From NCBI GenBank assembly GCA_032229885.1, contig JAVYAJ010000135.1, positions 1 to 6,539 of the forward strand: a DNA stretch of 6,539 bases, given 5' to 3'. Below, piece after piece: positions 1 to 6,499 of this stretch; position 1 is the first letter of the stretch, and each line of letters begins with the position of its first letter. A program made the translations under genes and the position numbers. Origin of the DNA: Anammoximicrobium sp032229885. GTDB lineage: Bacteria > Planctomycetota > Planctomycetia > Pirellulales > Pirellulaceae. The notes below the pieces were generated by a model, which searched no databases, was not told where the DNA came from, and saw only the letters and a list, made by a program, of their open reading frames with translations.

Positions 1-23
1 GCCGTGCGGCTGCGCAGCGTCGT

Positions 24-43
24 GCCGCCGTGCCGCTGGCGGC
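24..43 (-). terminator. GC hairpin just after nadB, possible terminator
   Basis: On the minus strand GCCGCC, an 8-nt loop and GGCGGC form a 6-bp all-GC stem starting 4 nt after the nadB stop codon. The position suits a transcription terminator or mRNA 3'-end structure. No T-tract follows, so Rho-independent termination is doubtful, and such hairpins also arise by chance in GC-rich DNA. Confidence 0.3.
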
Positions 44-46
44 GAC

Positions 47-1654
47 TCAGGTCGAGCGGCGATACGCCAGGTGCCGCTGCCAGTGTTCGTTGTCCGTCTG
101 CGGGAAATCCGTGCGGTAATGCACGCCGCGCGATTCCTCGCGGTCCAACGCAGCCTGGGCCATGACGCGGGCGACGGCCAGCATATTCTGCAGTTCCCAG
201 CCGGCCGGCTGGTCGAACTGGCGGAACAACACGTACCGCTGCCAAGCATCGATCATACTGACGGCTTCGGCCAGATCCGATCCTGTGCGGCGCACGCCGA
301 CGCTTCGCCACATGAGGCTCTTGAGGGAATTGCGGATGTCCTCCAGATCCAGAGGCTCGACGCCTTGCTCCTGCGCCGGGTTGTGTAGCGGCAGGGCGCG
401 GAAGTCGTCATCCATCTGTTGGGCGGCGTGCGAGGCCCCCAGGCCCGCGTGCGCGCCGTAGACCATGCTTTCCAGCAGGCTGTTGGACGCCAGTCGATTG
501 GCGCCGTGCAGACCGGTCGCCGTCGCCTCGCCCGCGGCCCATAGCCCCGGCAGCGTCGTGCGTCCCTCGAGATCGACCGACAGTCCGCCGCCCATGTAAT
601 GCGCGCCCGGACGGACCGGGATCCGGTCCTTGGTGATGTCGATCCCAAACTTGGCGCAGACATCCTTGATGCCCGGAAAGCGGTCGCGCACGAACTGCGC
701 TTCGAGGTGGCTGAGATCCAGATAGACGCACGGATGGCGGGTTTTTTCCATCTGGCTGATGATCGCCTGCGAGACAACATCCCGCGGCGCCAACTCGCCC
801 CGCTCGTCAAAGTCGAACATGAACCGATAGCCCGAGCGGTCGACCAGATACGCCCCTTCGCCGCGGATGGCTTCGGTGATCAAGCTGCGGCTGCTGCCGG
901 CGATATACAGCACCGTGGGATGGAACTGCATGAACTCCATGTCTCGCAACTCGGCGCCCGCGCGAAACGCGATGGCCTGGCCGTCCGCCGTGGCCACCGC
1001 CGGATTGGTCGATTCGCGGAACAATTGGCCCGCGCCGCCGGTGCACAGGATCGTCTGTTTGGCCCAGACGAGCATCCGGCCGCAGCACGGGCCCCAGATC
1101 ACCGCGCCGCGACAGACGTCCTCGTGCGTGAGCAAGTCGAGCGTGAACGTGTCCTCCCACAGCCGGACGTTCGGCAGTCCGCGCGTCCAGGCGATCATCG
1201 CCCGCATCACTTCCTTGCCGGTCGCGTCTCCCAACGCGTGGACGATGCGATAGTGGCTATGGCCTCCCTCGCGCCCCAACACGATCTCGCCGTTGTACGA
1301 ATCGAAACGGGTTCCCCACTGGATCAGCTCGCTGATCCGTTGAGGCGCTTCGCGGACGACCATCTCGACGACCTGTCGGTCGCACAGATCCCCGCCGGCC
1401 TTCAGTGTGTCCGCTACGTGGCTCTCGAACTGATCCTCGGGCTTCATCACACCGGCGATTCCGCCCTGGGCGTACGCGCTGTTGGATTCCGCCGCGCGGC
1501 TCTTGGTGACCACCAGCACGCGCAGCGACGGATCGACCGCGGCCGCCGCGCGCAGCCCCGCCAGCCCGCTGCCGATGACCAAGACATCCGTAAAGAAGTG
1601 CGGCATCTCCTTGGGATGGAACGGAATCAAATAGCGCGGAGTCGGGGTGGGCAT
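47..1654 (-). CDS. nadB: L-aspartate oxidase (NadB)
   Basis: This FAD enzyme oxidises L-aspartate to iminoaspartate in the cytoplasm, the first step of de novo NAD synthesis. NadA then condenses the product with dihydroxyacetone phosphate to quinolinate. The 535-residue protein has the usual family length. Visible motifs are the FAD-binding GSGLAG (28-33), SNSAYAQGGIAG (57-68), GREGGHSH (127-134), EFMQFHPT (240-247), RGEGAYL (264-270), ELAPRD (287-292), RPGAHYMGGG (348-357) and HGANRLASNSLLE (383-395). H245, R291, H352 and R387 sit one residue after E. coli H244, R290, H351 and R386, so the active site looks intact. The last ~100 residues are the helical C-terminal domain of the fumarate reductase/succinate dehydrogenase flavoprotein family. 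The conserved aspartate-oxidase pattern and the lone flavoprotein context argue against SdhA/FrdA. GAAGGA 10-11 nt upstream supports this ATG, although M17 is a possible shorter start. nadA and nadC are not in the window, and the gene lies 168 bp beyond its upstream neighbour, so it is probably transcribed separately. Confidence 0.96.
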   Translation of the reverse strand: MPTPTPRYLIPFHPKEMPHFFTDVLVIGSGLAGLRAAAAVDPSLRVLVVTKSRAAESNSAYAQGGIAGVMKPEDQFESHVADTLKAGGDLCDRQVVEMVVREAPQRISELIQWGTRFDSYNGEIVLGREGGHSHYRIVHALGDATGKEVMRAMIAWTRGLPNVRLWEDTFTLDLLTHEDVCRGAVIWGPCCGRMLVWAKQTILCTGGAGQLFRESTNPAVATADGQAIAFRAGAELRDMEFMQFHPTVLYIAGSSRSLITEAIRGEGAYLVDRSGYRFMFDFDERGELAPRDVVSQAIISQMEKTRHPCVYLDLSHLEAQFVRDRFPGIKDVCAKFGIDITKDRIPVRPGAHYMGGGLSVDLEGRTTLPGLWAAGEATATGLHGANRLASNSLLESMVYGAHAGLGASHAAQQMDDDFRALPLHNPAQEQGVEPLDLEDIRNSLKSLMWRSVGVRRTGSDLAEAVSMIDAWQRYVLFRQFDQPAGWELQNMLAVARVMAQAALDREESRGVHYRTDFPQTDNEHWQRHLAYRRST

Positions 1655-1664
1655 GACATGCGTT

Positions 1665-1670
1665 TCCTTC
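1665..1670 (-). promoter_or_regulatory. ribosome-binding site of nadB
   Basis: Read on the minus strand the sequence is GAAGGA, ending 10 nt before the ATG at 1654. It favours this start over the internal M17 (ATG at 1606). A second ATG at 1659 lies in another frame. A short stem-loop, AGCTG-AGC-CAGCT (positions 1685-1673), sits just upstream of the site, and I cannot tell whether it affects translation. Confidence 0.55.
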
Positions 1671-1730
1671 GAAGCTGGCTCAGCTCGTTACCACGATGGC
1701 ACACGCACGGCAGCTTGGCAAGGGGTGCGC

Positions 1731-1746
1731 AACCGGCTCGCCGGTT
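1731..1746. repeat. perfect 6-bp inverted repeat, possible terminator hairpin
   Basis: AACCGG-CTCG-CCGGTT forms a 6-bp stem with a 4-nt loop. It lies about 77 nt beyond the stop codon of the HzsA-like gene and upstream of nadB. It could end the upstream transcript or lie in the nadB leader. No run of T follows on the minus strand, so it is not a classical intrinsic terminator. The right arm also belongs to a GGTTCGAGTCC sequence that looks like a tRNA T-arm. Confidence 0.35.
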
Positions 1747-1822
1747 CGAGTCCAGCAAGCCTGGATGAAGGTGTTGGCTGACGCTGTGACGCGCGCGTGT
1801 ACGTGGGGCACGCGACCACGTC

Positions 1823-4800
1823 TCACTCCAGCGACGGCTTCACGAGCTGGCCGCAAGCCTGCAACTCGGGGCCCTCGTACGCGCCGTAGAACTCGGAATT
1901 GCAGTCCAGCCACAGGTCGATCCGATGTCGATCCTCGGGATCGAGCTGAACGCCGTAATGGCTTTCGTCCAAGTACTGGGCCAGCCCCGCGGCCCGCGCG
2001 CCGAACGCCCCGGGAATCGTGCGAACGCCGCCGTGGACGCCCGTGTTGATCGAGCCGTTGGTGACGTGGAAGTAGAACCCGTATTTCTCCGCCAACGCGG
2101 CGTAGGATCGCGTCCAGCCGTGGGGCCCGTTCGCCTCGCCGCTCAGATCCAGGGCTTTCTTCTCTTGGTGACAGCCGACGCAATGGCGATCCAACACGGG
2201 CTGGACCAGCCGCACATAGTTGAACGGGTTCGATCCGTCGACATCCGGTTGGATCGGCGAAGGCGCACGTCGCAGGGCCAGGGGCAGGCTTTGCGAGACG
2301 GCGGGCGGATCGTGCTTGCGCTCGTGGCAGCCTTGGCACGTCAACTGCTCGCCCGGATGCACATAGGTCGCCGAGCGCATCGACTGGACCGCCGTCCCGT
2401 GCTGATCGATCGCTTGAAAGTAGATCGGCTTGCCGACGGGCGCTTCGAAATAGGCGCTGCCGTCGGCTTCGACGGGCACCGTGCCCAGCACGGCGCGGGC
2501 GTTCGTCTGCTGGGCGGCTCCAATCCGGGGCACGTTCGGGGCGGGCGTGGCTTTGGGCAGCAGTTGGATAACCCGCAACGCTTCGATCTTCGTGCCCTCG
2601 GGCCACGAAAAATCGGCGTCGTACACGTTCATCACCGCCACGGTCGCCGGCCGGTCTAGGTGCTTGTCTTCCGCCGCTTGCGACGTAGCCGCCGGAATGA
2701 TCGGCGGCCGCCGTCGGGCCCGCAGCGGAATCGGCGAGACGCACGAGATCCGCGGATCGCGATACACGAGCTCGCGGTTGCCCTGGCTGTCCAGCCAGTA
2801 CACGCCGCGGTTCTTGGCCTGCGCATCGTACACGCACAGATAGTCTTGTTCGCTCAGCGGCCACGGCGTCCCGTACGCGGCAAACGGGGCGATCGGCCGG
2901 CCTTCGGCTTCGGGAAACGGCGCGTCGGGCGTTAGTCGCGTCAGTTGCGACATGCCGCCGTCGTCTTCGATCCGGGGATCGATCAGCACCAGCGACCCGA
3001 ACTCGTGGCCGTGATGCGCGCCCGTGCTGGCGACGAATTTGTTCGAGTCGGGAATGGCGCGGATTCGCATCTCCATCCACGGCCGGCCTTCGCGACGCGC
3101 CGGATAGTTGCCGTGAAAGCTGCGCGGGTCGCGGCCGTCCGGATAGCAGGTCCAGATATGGTGCGCGACGTTCGTGTCGCGATCCACATAATCCCACCGC
3201 GTGTAGACCAACATGCCGTCGTTGGTCACGCTCGGGTTCCACTCGTGGGTCTCGTGAAAGCTCAGACAGATCATGTCGCTGCCATCCGGCTGCATCGAGA
3301 ACAGCGTGTACACGGGACAGTGCCGACCGCACCGCAAATAGCCGCCGCGGCGTTCCGAGATGAACGCGATTCGCCCGTTGGGCAGGAAACACGGGTCAAA
3401 GTCGTCGGTCGGGCCGTCGGTCAATTGAATCAGGCCCGAGCCGTCGGCATTCACGCGAAAGATGTGGTACGAATACTCGGGCGTCCACTCGTAGGCCTCT
3501 GCGCCCTGATACTTGTCCCAGGCGGCCGCTTGGCTGTAGGCGAACAGGATCGTCTGGCCGTCCCACGAGACCTCCGGCGACAGGAACGTGCCGCCCGTCA
3601 GTTTTTGCCCCCGCAGCCGGCCGTTCTCGACGACCGAGCCGGCCAGCAGATCCGTCAGCCGCGGCTGCTCGCCAAACGGCGATTCGAGCACGTACAGACC
3701 GCCGCCGGGCTTGGCGTTGCAGCCGTAGTACTGGTCGCACATGTGATAGACGCCGACCGAATCGTGGCGTTTCAGAAACAACAGGCGATCGATCCCGGCC
3801 AGTCGCGGATTGCAGAAAGCGATCTGGCGTTTGACGCGACACGCCCGCCGGTACAGCTCGCGACGCGCCGTCGGCGGCGCGTCGGTCGCCGCGGCCAACT
3901 CGGTCGCCCGCTGCGCAAGCCGCTCCAATTCCGCGACGTGCCCGGCCAGCGCCGGCAGTTCGGCTTCGCGACTCAGCCGCGCGGCCAACTCGCGCGCTTG
4001 GCCGATCACCGCCTGAATGTGGGCGAGCGAAAAGTCGCCTTCGTTCGCGGCCATGGCGTCTGTCGTCGACGCACGCGTCTGCAAGGGCTGGTAGCCCAGC
4101 CGCTGGAAATCGGCGTCGCTCAGCGTTCCAACGCCCGAGTAGCGGCTGACGCTGACCTGGTCCGCCGGCTTGTGCAACGCCACGTTCACCGTCGGGTCGT
4201 CGGTCGAATACACCTCGATTTCGTCCAGCGCCAGGGAGCAGCGGCCGGCGACGCCCAACCGCACGACGCGCGCGGTGACCGGGCGGTCGCTGAACCGCAC
4301 TTCGAGCGGCGCGCCCCGGACGCCGCCAAACGGCGTGCCGTCGTGCCGATAGACCAACGTGAACGACTCGGGTTTCATCGGCGCCGGCGCAACGCGCTTC
4401 GCGTCGCCGCGCGACGCTCCGGCGGTCGGCGGTTCATCGGCGACCAGGATCCGCAGGTTCGCCGTCCGGTCTGCCCTGCCGTCGCACCGATTGTAGACGA
4501 CGATGCGATCTAGCTGAAACGACCGTCCGAGATCCACCTGCCACCAGGGGTCCGTCTGGCCGCTGGCCACGTGAAATCCCCACAGGCCGGTCTTCACTCC
4601 ATCGCACCCGCCCGCTGCATCCTCGGCCGTCGTCACCGACGGGCCATCCGCCGTCTTGCCCGAAGCCCGGTCGGCGGGCGCCGGGGTGGCACTCGTGGCC
4701 TTCAGACCGGCGTTGAACCGCTGGTCGTTGGCAATCCAATCCGCCTCGACCTCGGCCCAGATGTCCGCGCCCGCATCGACAACCCGCGGCGATGTGCCTC

Positions 4801-4957
4801 GCGCGTCTGTGATGCGCTGCCGGTGTTCGACATCTGCCCGTCGCTGCGCACCGCTGTCGGCTTGAACCGAGACAGGCCATAGACGACAGACCCAGGTTCC
4901 GAGCAACAGGACGAGTACGGCGCACAACGCACGCGGGACGAGTCGCACGGGGAACAT
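1823..4957 (-). CDS. exported HzsA-like dihaem cytochrome c with discoidin-like domain and PD40 propeller
   Basis: This is a 1044-residue exported protein, probably redox-active and of unknown substrate. Residues 1-33 are a Sec signal peptide: R5 and R9, a hydrophobic core at ~10-23, and likely cleavage after VQA (31-33). A discoidin/F5-8-type-C-like domain spans ~80-255, with CDGVKTGLWGFH (119-130) and WWQVDLG (138-144). A helical, Arg/Glu/Ala-rich stretch follows (~300-365). The TolB/PD40-type beta-propeller spans ~385-735, with HMCDQYYGCNAKPGGGLYVL (405-424) and repeated NADGSG/QPDGSD-type blade turns. Two c-type haem sites follow: CQGCH (874-878) and CVGCH (926-930). A conserved tail includes RTIPGAFGAR (979-988) and DCNSEFYGAYE (1018-1028). 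Propeller, haem, haem is the layout of anammox hydrazine synthase alpha (HzsA), and planctomycetes hold many such paralogues. No HzsB/HzsC-like gene lies beside it, so hydrazine synthesis should not be assumed. The frame runs on to an ATG at 4984, but the strong SD before 4957 and the clean signal peptide from there decide this start. Confidence 0.88.
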   Translation of the reverse strand: MFPVRLVPRALCAVLVLLLGTWVCRLWPVSVQADSGAQRRADVEHRQRITDARGTSPRVVDAGADIWAEVEADWIANDQRFNAGLKATSATPAPADRASGKTADGPSVTTAEDAAGGCDGVKTGLWGFHVASGQTDPWWQVDLGRSFQLDRIVVYNRCDGRADRTANLRILVADEPPTAGASRGDAKRVAPAPMKPESFTLVYRHDGTPFGGVRGAPLEVRFSDRPVTARVVRLGVAGRCSLALDEIEVYSTDDPTVNVALHKPADQVSVSRYSGVGTLSDADFQRLGYQPLQTRASTTDAMAANEGDFSLAHIQAVIGQARELAARLSREAELPALAGHVAELERLAQRATELAAATDAPPTARRELYRRACRVKRQIAFCNPRLAGIDRLLFLKRHDSVGVYHMCDQYYGCNAKPGGGLYVLESPFGEQPRLTDLLAGSVVENGRLRGQKLTGGTFLSPEVSWDGQTILFAYSQAAAWDKYQGAEAYEWTPEYSYHIFRVNADGSGLIQLTDGPTDDFDPCFLPNGRIAFISERRGGYLRCGRHCPVYTLFSMQPDGSDMICLSFHETHEWNPSVTNDGMLVYTRWDYVDRDTNVAHHIWTCYPDGRDPRSFHGNYPARREGRPWMEMRIRAIPDSNKFVASTGAHHGHEFGSLVLIDPRIEDDGGMSQLTRLTPDAPFPEAEGRPIAPFAAYGTPWPLSEQDYLCVYDAQAKNRGVYWLDSQGNRELVYRDPRISCVSPIPLRARRRPPIIPAATSQAAEDKHLDRPATVAVMNVYDADFSWPEGTKIEALRVIQLLPKATPAPNVPRIGAAQQTNARAVLGTVPVEADGSAYFEAPVGKPIYFQAIDQHGTAVQSMRSATYVHPGEQLTCQGCHERKHDPPAVSQSLPLALRRAPSPIQPDVDGSNPFNYVRLVQPVLDRHCVGCHQEKKALDLSGEANGPHGWTRSYAALAEKYGFYFHVTNGSINTGVHGGVRTIPGAFGARAAGLAQYLDESHYGVQLDPEDRHRIDLWLDCNSEFYGAYEGPELQACGQLVKPSLE

Positions 4958-4970
4958 GGCGTTACTCCTG
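4958..4970 (-). promoter_or_regulatory. strong Shine-Dalgarno site deciding the start of the HzsA-like gene
   Basis: On the minus strand CAGGAGTAACGCC precedes the ATG at 4957. AGGAG lies 7 nt from the start, the ideal spacing. The site falls inside the nine-codon N-terminal extension that the upstream ATG at 4984 would add. Translation from 4984 would put MRRRFRSNA in front of an otherwise well-formed signal peptide, so initiation at 4957 is much more likely. Confidence 0.75.
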
Positions 4971-5010
4971 AAACGGCGACGCAAACGAGATCGGATCGTA
5001 TCCAGACTCG

Positions 5011-5039
5011 ATTCTAGCTGCGTTCACCGCGCGGGGGAA
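5011..5039 (-). promoter_or_regulatory. weak candidate promoter for the HzsA-like gene
   Basis: On the minus strand TAGAAT (5016-5011) resembles a -10 box, matching TATAAT at four or five positions. A TTCCCC hexamer lies 17 nt upstream, but it matches the -35 consensus only at its first two bases. Between the -10 and the SD is a short dyad, GGAT-CGT-ATCC (4993-5003), which could be an operator. This is a pattern guess only, since planctomycete promoters are poorly defined. Confidence 0.2.
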
Positions 5040-5133
5040 CACCCGCCGATCTCCGCCGATGGCGCAGGGCGAGCCGGCGTCTCGAGTCGTGCGCGGCCCA
5101 ATCGCACTTTTCGGATGGTCGCCCACGCTCGAG

Positions 5134-5148
5134 TGCGAGATTCTCGCA
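5134..5148. promoter_or_regulatory. perfect 15-bp dyad, possible operator
   Basis: TGCGAGA-T-TCTCGCA is a perfect inverted repeat with 7-bp arms around one central base, in the holA/HzsA-like intergenic gap. The one-base centre fits a site bound by a dimeric protein better than an RNA hairpin, which would have to open the inner pairs. It is about 177 bp upstream of the HzsA-like start and 49 bp beyond the holA stop. I do not recognise the regulator. Confidence 0.35.
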
Positions 5149-5183
5149 ACCTGGCGACCGCGACTACGCCAACATTCAGCCTT

Positions 5184-5318
5184 AACGTCGCACTCGTCAG
5201 CGACTTCGCGGTCCGGCGGCAGGACTGGAGAGCGCGCGGGGGTTCAGCTCTTTGGCGAGCTGCAGGACGAGTCGTTCCAGAACCCAGCGGGCTCGCTCGG
5301 GGGACGAGTGCGAACGTT
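5184..5318. repeat. long-spaced inverted repeat around the 3' end of holA
   Basis: The left arm TCGCACTCGTC (5188-5198) is the exact reverse complement of the right arm GACGAGTGCGA (5303-5313), with 104 bp between them. Allowing one extra base, the match extends by AACG (5184-5187) against CGTT (5315-5318). The left arm overlaps the holA stop codon and the right arm lies in holA codons for Arg-Ser-His-Ser-Ser. A 9-bp copy, CGAGTGCGA, recurs at 5130-5138 and a 7-bp TCGCACT at 5102-5108. Confidence 0.5.
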
Positions 5319-6315
5319 TCAGAGCTAGGTCGGCCTCCAACAACCAGCGATGAATCTGTCCGGCGCGCTCGCGCCCCATCTGTTTGAGCTGGCGCTCGGC
5401 GCGCTGCATCGCGCCGCGCGGCCAGTCGCGAAAGCCGGCCTGCGCCAAGACGGTCGCGAGCTGGGGACGCGCGCCCCGGCGTTCGGCCTGCTCGTACAGC
5501 CGCGTCGCGGCCGCAAACCGCCGCAGCGACCACGAGAACTGGGCAAACAGGCCGATCGGCGAATCGACCGATTGCAGCAGCCGATCGAACTGCAACAGAG
5601 CCGCGGCGGCGTCGCCGTCACAGGCCGCCTCGATCATCTCCCAAACCGTCTGCGCGCGCCAACCCCCGACCACATCCTGCACCAGCTCGGGCGAGATCTG
5701 CCCCGCGGACGGCACGAACAGCGCCAGCTTGGCGATGTCCTGATCCACCATGCCCAGGTGAGGGCCGGCCAGGTCCCACAACAACCGCGCCGCCTTGGGC
5801 GTCAAATCGACCCGATGGGAAGTCTGAGCCCATTCGACCAGCCATTTCAGCAACCGCGCCTCGTCGACGACCTTGGTCTTGCCAGACGTCGCTTTTTCCG
5901 GCAGATGGCAGTCGATCTGCATCCCGACCGAGTCGACCAGTTTGTACAACCGCGTGTTGCTGGCCCAAGTCGTCACGTTTAAAACTAGCACGTTGCGGGA
6001 CGCGCGGCCGTCGACATATCGTTCTAATTTGTCGCGGTACCGTGTGACGAAAGTGTCCGCGTCGTCCACGATCACCAGGCGGCGGTCGCCGCCAAACAGG
6101 GCCACGGTGGCCACTTCGTCGTGGACGTCGCGCCACTCGGCCTCGGTTCCTTCGAACCGATCGACGGGCGCATCGGCGTCGCCCAGAACGCGGTCGCGAA
6201 GCGTTTGCAGCGCCAGCCGCTTCAAGAACGGCTCGTCGCCGAACACCACGCAGACCGCCGTCGAACGCGGATCCGTGGAACTCAAGTAATCGAAGACATG
6301 GAGCGTGTTCGACAT
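5197..6315 (-). CDS. holA: DNA polymerase III subunit delta (HolA), sliding-clamp loader
   Basis: This cytoplasmic subunit of the clamp loader (delta, delta-prime, tau/gamma) binds and opens the beta sliding clamp so that it can be placed on primed DNA. The protein has 372 residues, a little longer than the ~340 of E. coli. The N-terminal AAA+-like domain starts with AVCVVFGDEPFLKR (20-33); no Walker A GxxGxGK[ST] is present, as expected for the non-ATPase delta subunit. VATVALFGGDRRLVIVDDAD (68-87) is the region that contacts the clamp, and L73-F74 fall at the same numbers as the clamp-opening Leu-Phe wedge of E. coli delta. The lid domain runs over ~145-215, and the helical C-terminal collar domain over ~220-350. 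A short Pro/Ser/Arg-rich tail, from about 354, is probably disordered. No clear Shine-Dalgarno precedes the ATG, which is common in planctomycetes, so the start rests on fit to the family N-terminus. The neighbours are unrelated in function. Confidence 0.92.
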   Translation of the reverse strand: MSNTLHVFDYLSSTDPRSTAVCVVFGDEPFLKRLALQTLRDRVLGDADAPVDRFEGTEAEWRDVHDEVATVALFGGDRRLVIVDDADTFVTRYRDKLERYVDGRASRNVLVLNVTTWASNTRLYKLVDSVGMQIDCHLPEKATSGKTKVVDEARLLKWLVEWAQTSHRVDLTPKAARLLWDLAGPHLGMVDQDIAKLALFVPSAGQISPELVQDVVGGWRAQTVWEMIEAACDGDAAAALLQFDRLLQSVDSPIGLFAQFSWSLRRFAAATRLYEQAERRGARPQLATVLAQAGFRDWPRGAMQRAERQLKQMGRERAGQIHRWLLEADLALKRSHSSPERARWVLERLVLQLAKELNPRALSSPAAGPRSR

Positions 6316-6462
6316 GGGGCGCCAAAAATGGATCGTGTGGTCTTTCAGGCCGCCGGATGACGGTCGCCAGCGGCGCGAGGCGGATCATGCGGTCGGCGGG
6401 TCCGGACGACCGCTCGAACGTCACATCCCGTGGGGCACAGGGCGGAGCGAGTCCCGTCCGAC

Positions 6463-6499
6463 AGCGTTAACGGCCCGGGGAGCGTCAACGGGCCGGGCC
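6463..6499. repeat. 18-bp tandem duplication that also forms a GC hairpin
   Basis: AGCGTTAACGGCCCGGGG (6463-6480) is followed directly by AGCGTCAACGGGCCGGGC (6481-6498), with 15 of 18 bases identical. Within it GGCCCGG (6472-6478) and CCGGGCC (6493-6499) are perfect reverse complements around a 14-nt loop. The element lies upstream of holA and could be the terminator of a minus-strand gene beyond the right edge. There is no T-tract on either side. The rest of 6316-6539 shows no convincing gene. Confidence 0.45.

Noticed and set aside
599..1768. Long plus-strand open frame (389 codons) opposite nadB
   Set aside because: It is an antisense shadow of nadB with no family resemblance. Its length follows from the codon bias of the real gene.
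1655..1822. Functional tRNA gene
   Set aside because: Only the T-arm is convincing. The acceptor and anticodon stems do not pair properly and no CCA follows, so I report it only as a possible remnant.
1680..3392. 570-codon minus-strand frame overlapping the HzsA-like gene
   Set aside because: It is extremely Arg-rich and lies out of frame inside the true gene. The true frame carries the signal peptide, both haem motifs and the propeller.
2945..4513. Long plus-strand open frame (522 codons) opposite the HzsA-like gene
   Set aside because: Its composition is rich in Arg, Ala, Val and Gln with no recognisable domain. It mirrors a gene with clear motifs and is a typical antisense shadow in GC-rich DNA.
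1823..4957. Calling the central gene a true hydrazine synthase subunit (hzsA)
   Set aside because: There are no HzsB/HzsC neighbours, an extra N-terminal domain is present and the haem alpha-I ligand position differs. The similarity supports homology, not the anammox function.
4958..4984. Longer start of the HzsA-like gene at 4984
   Set aside because: The strong AGGAG site lies inside this extension and is ideally spaced from the ATG at 4957, and the signal peptide is well formed from there.
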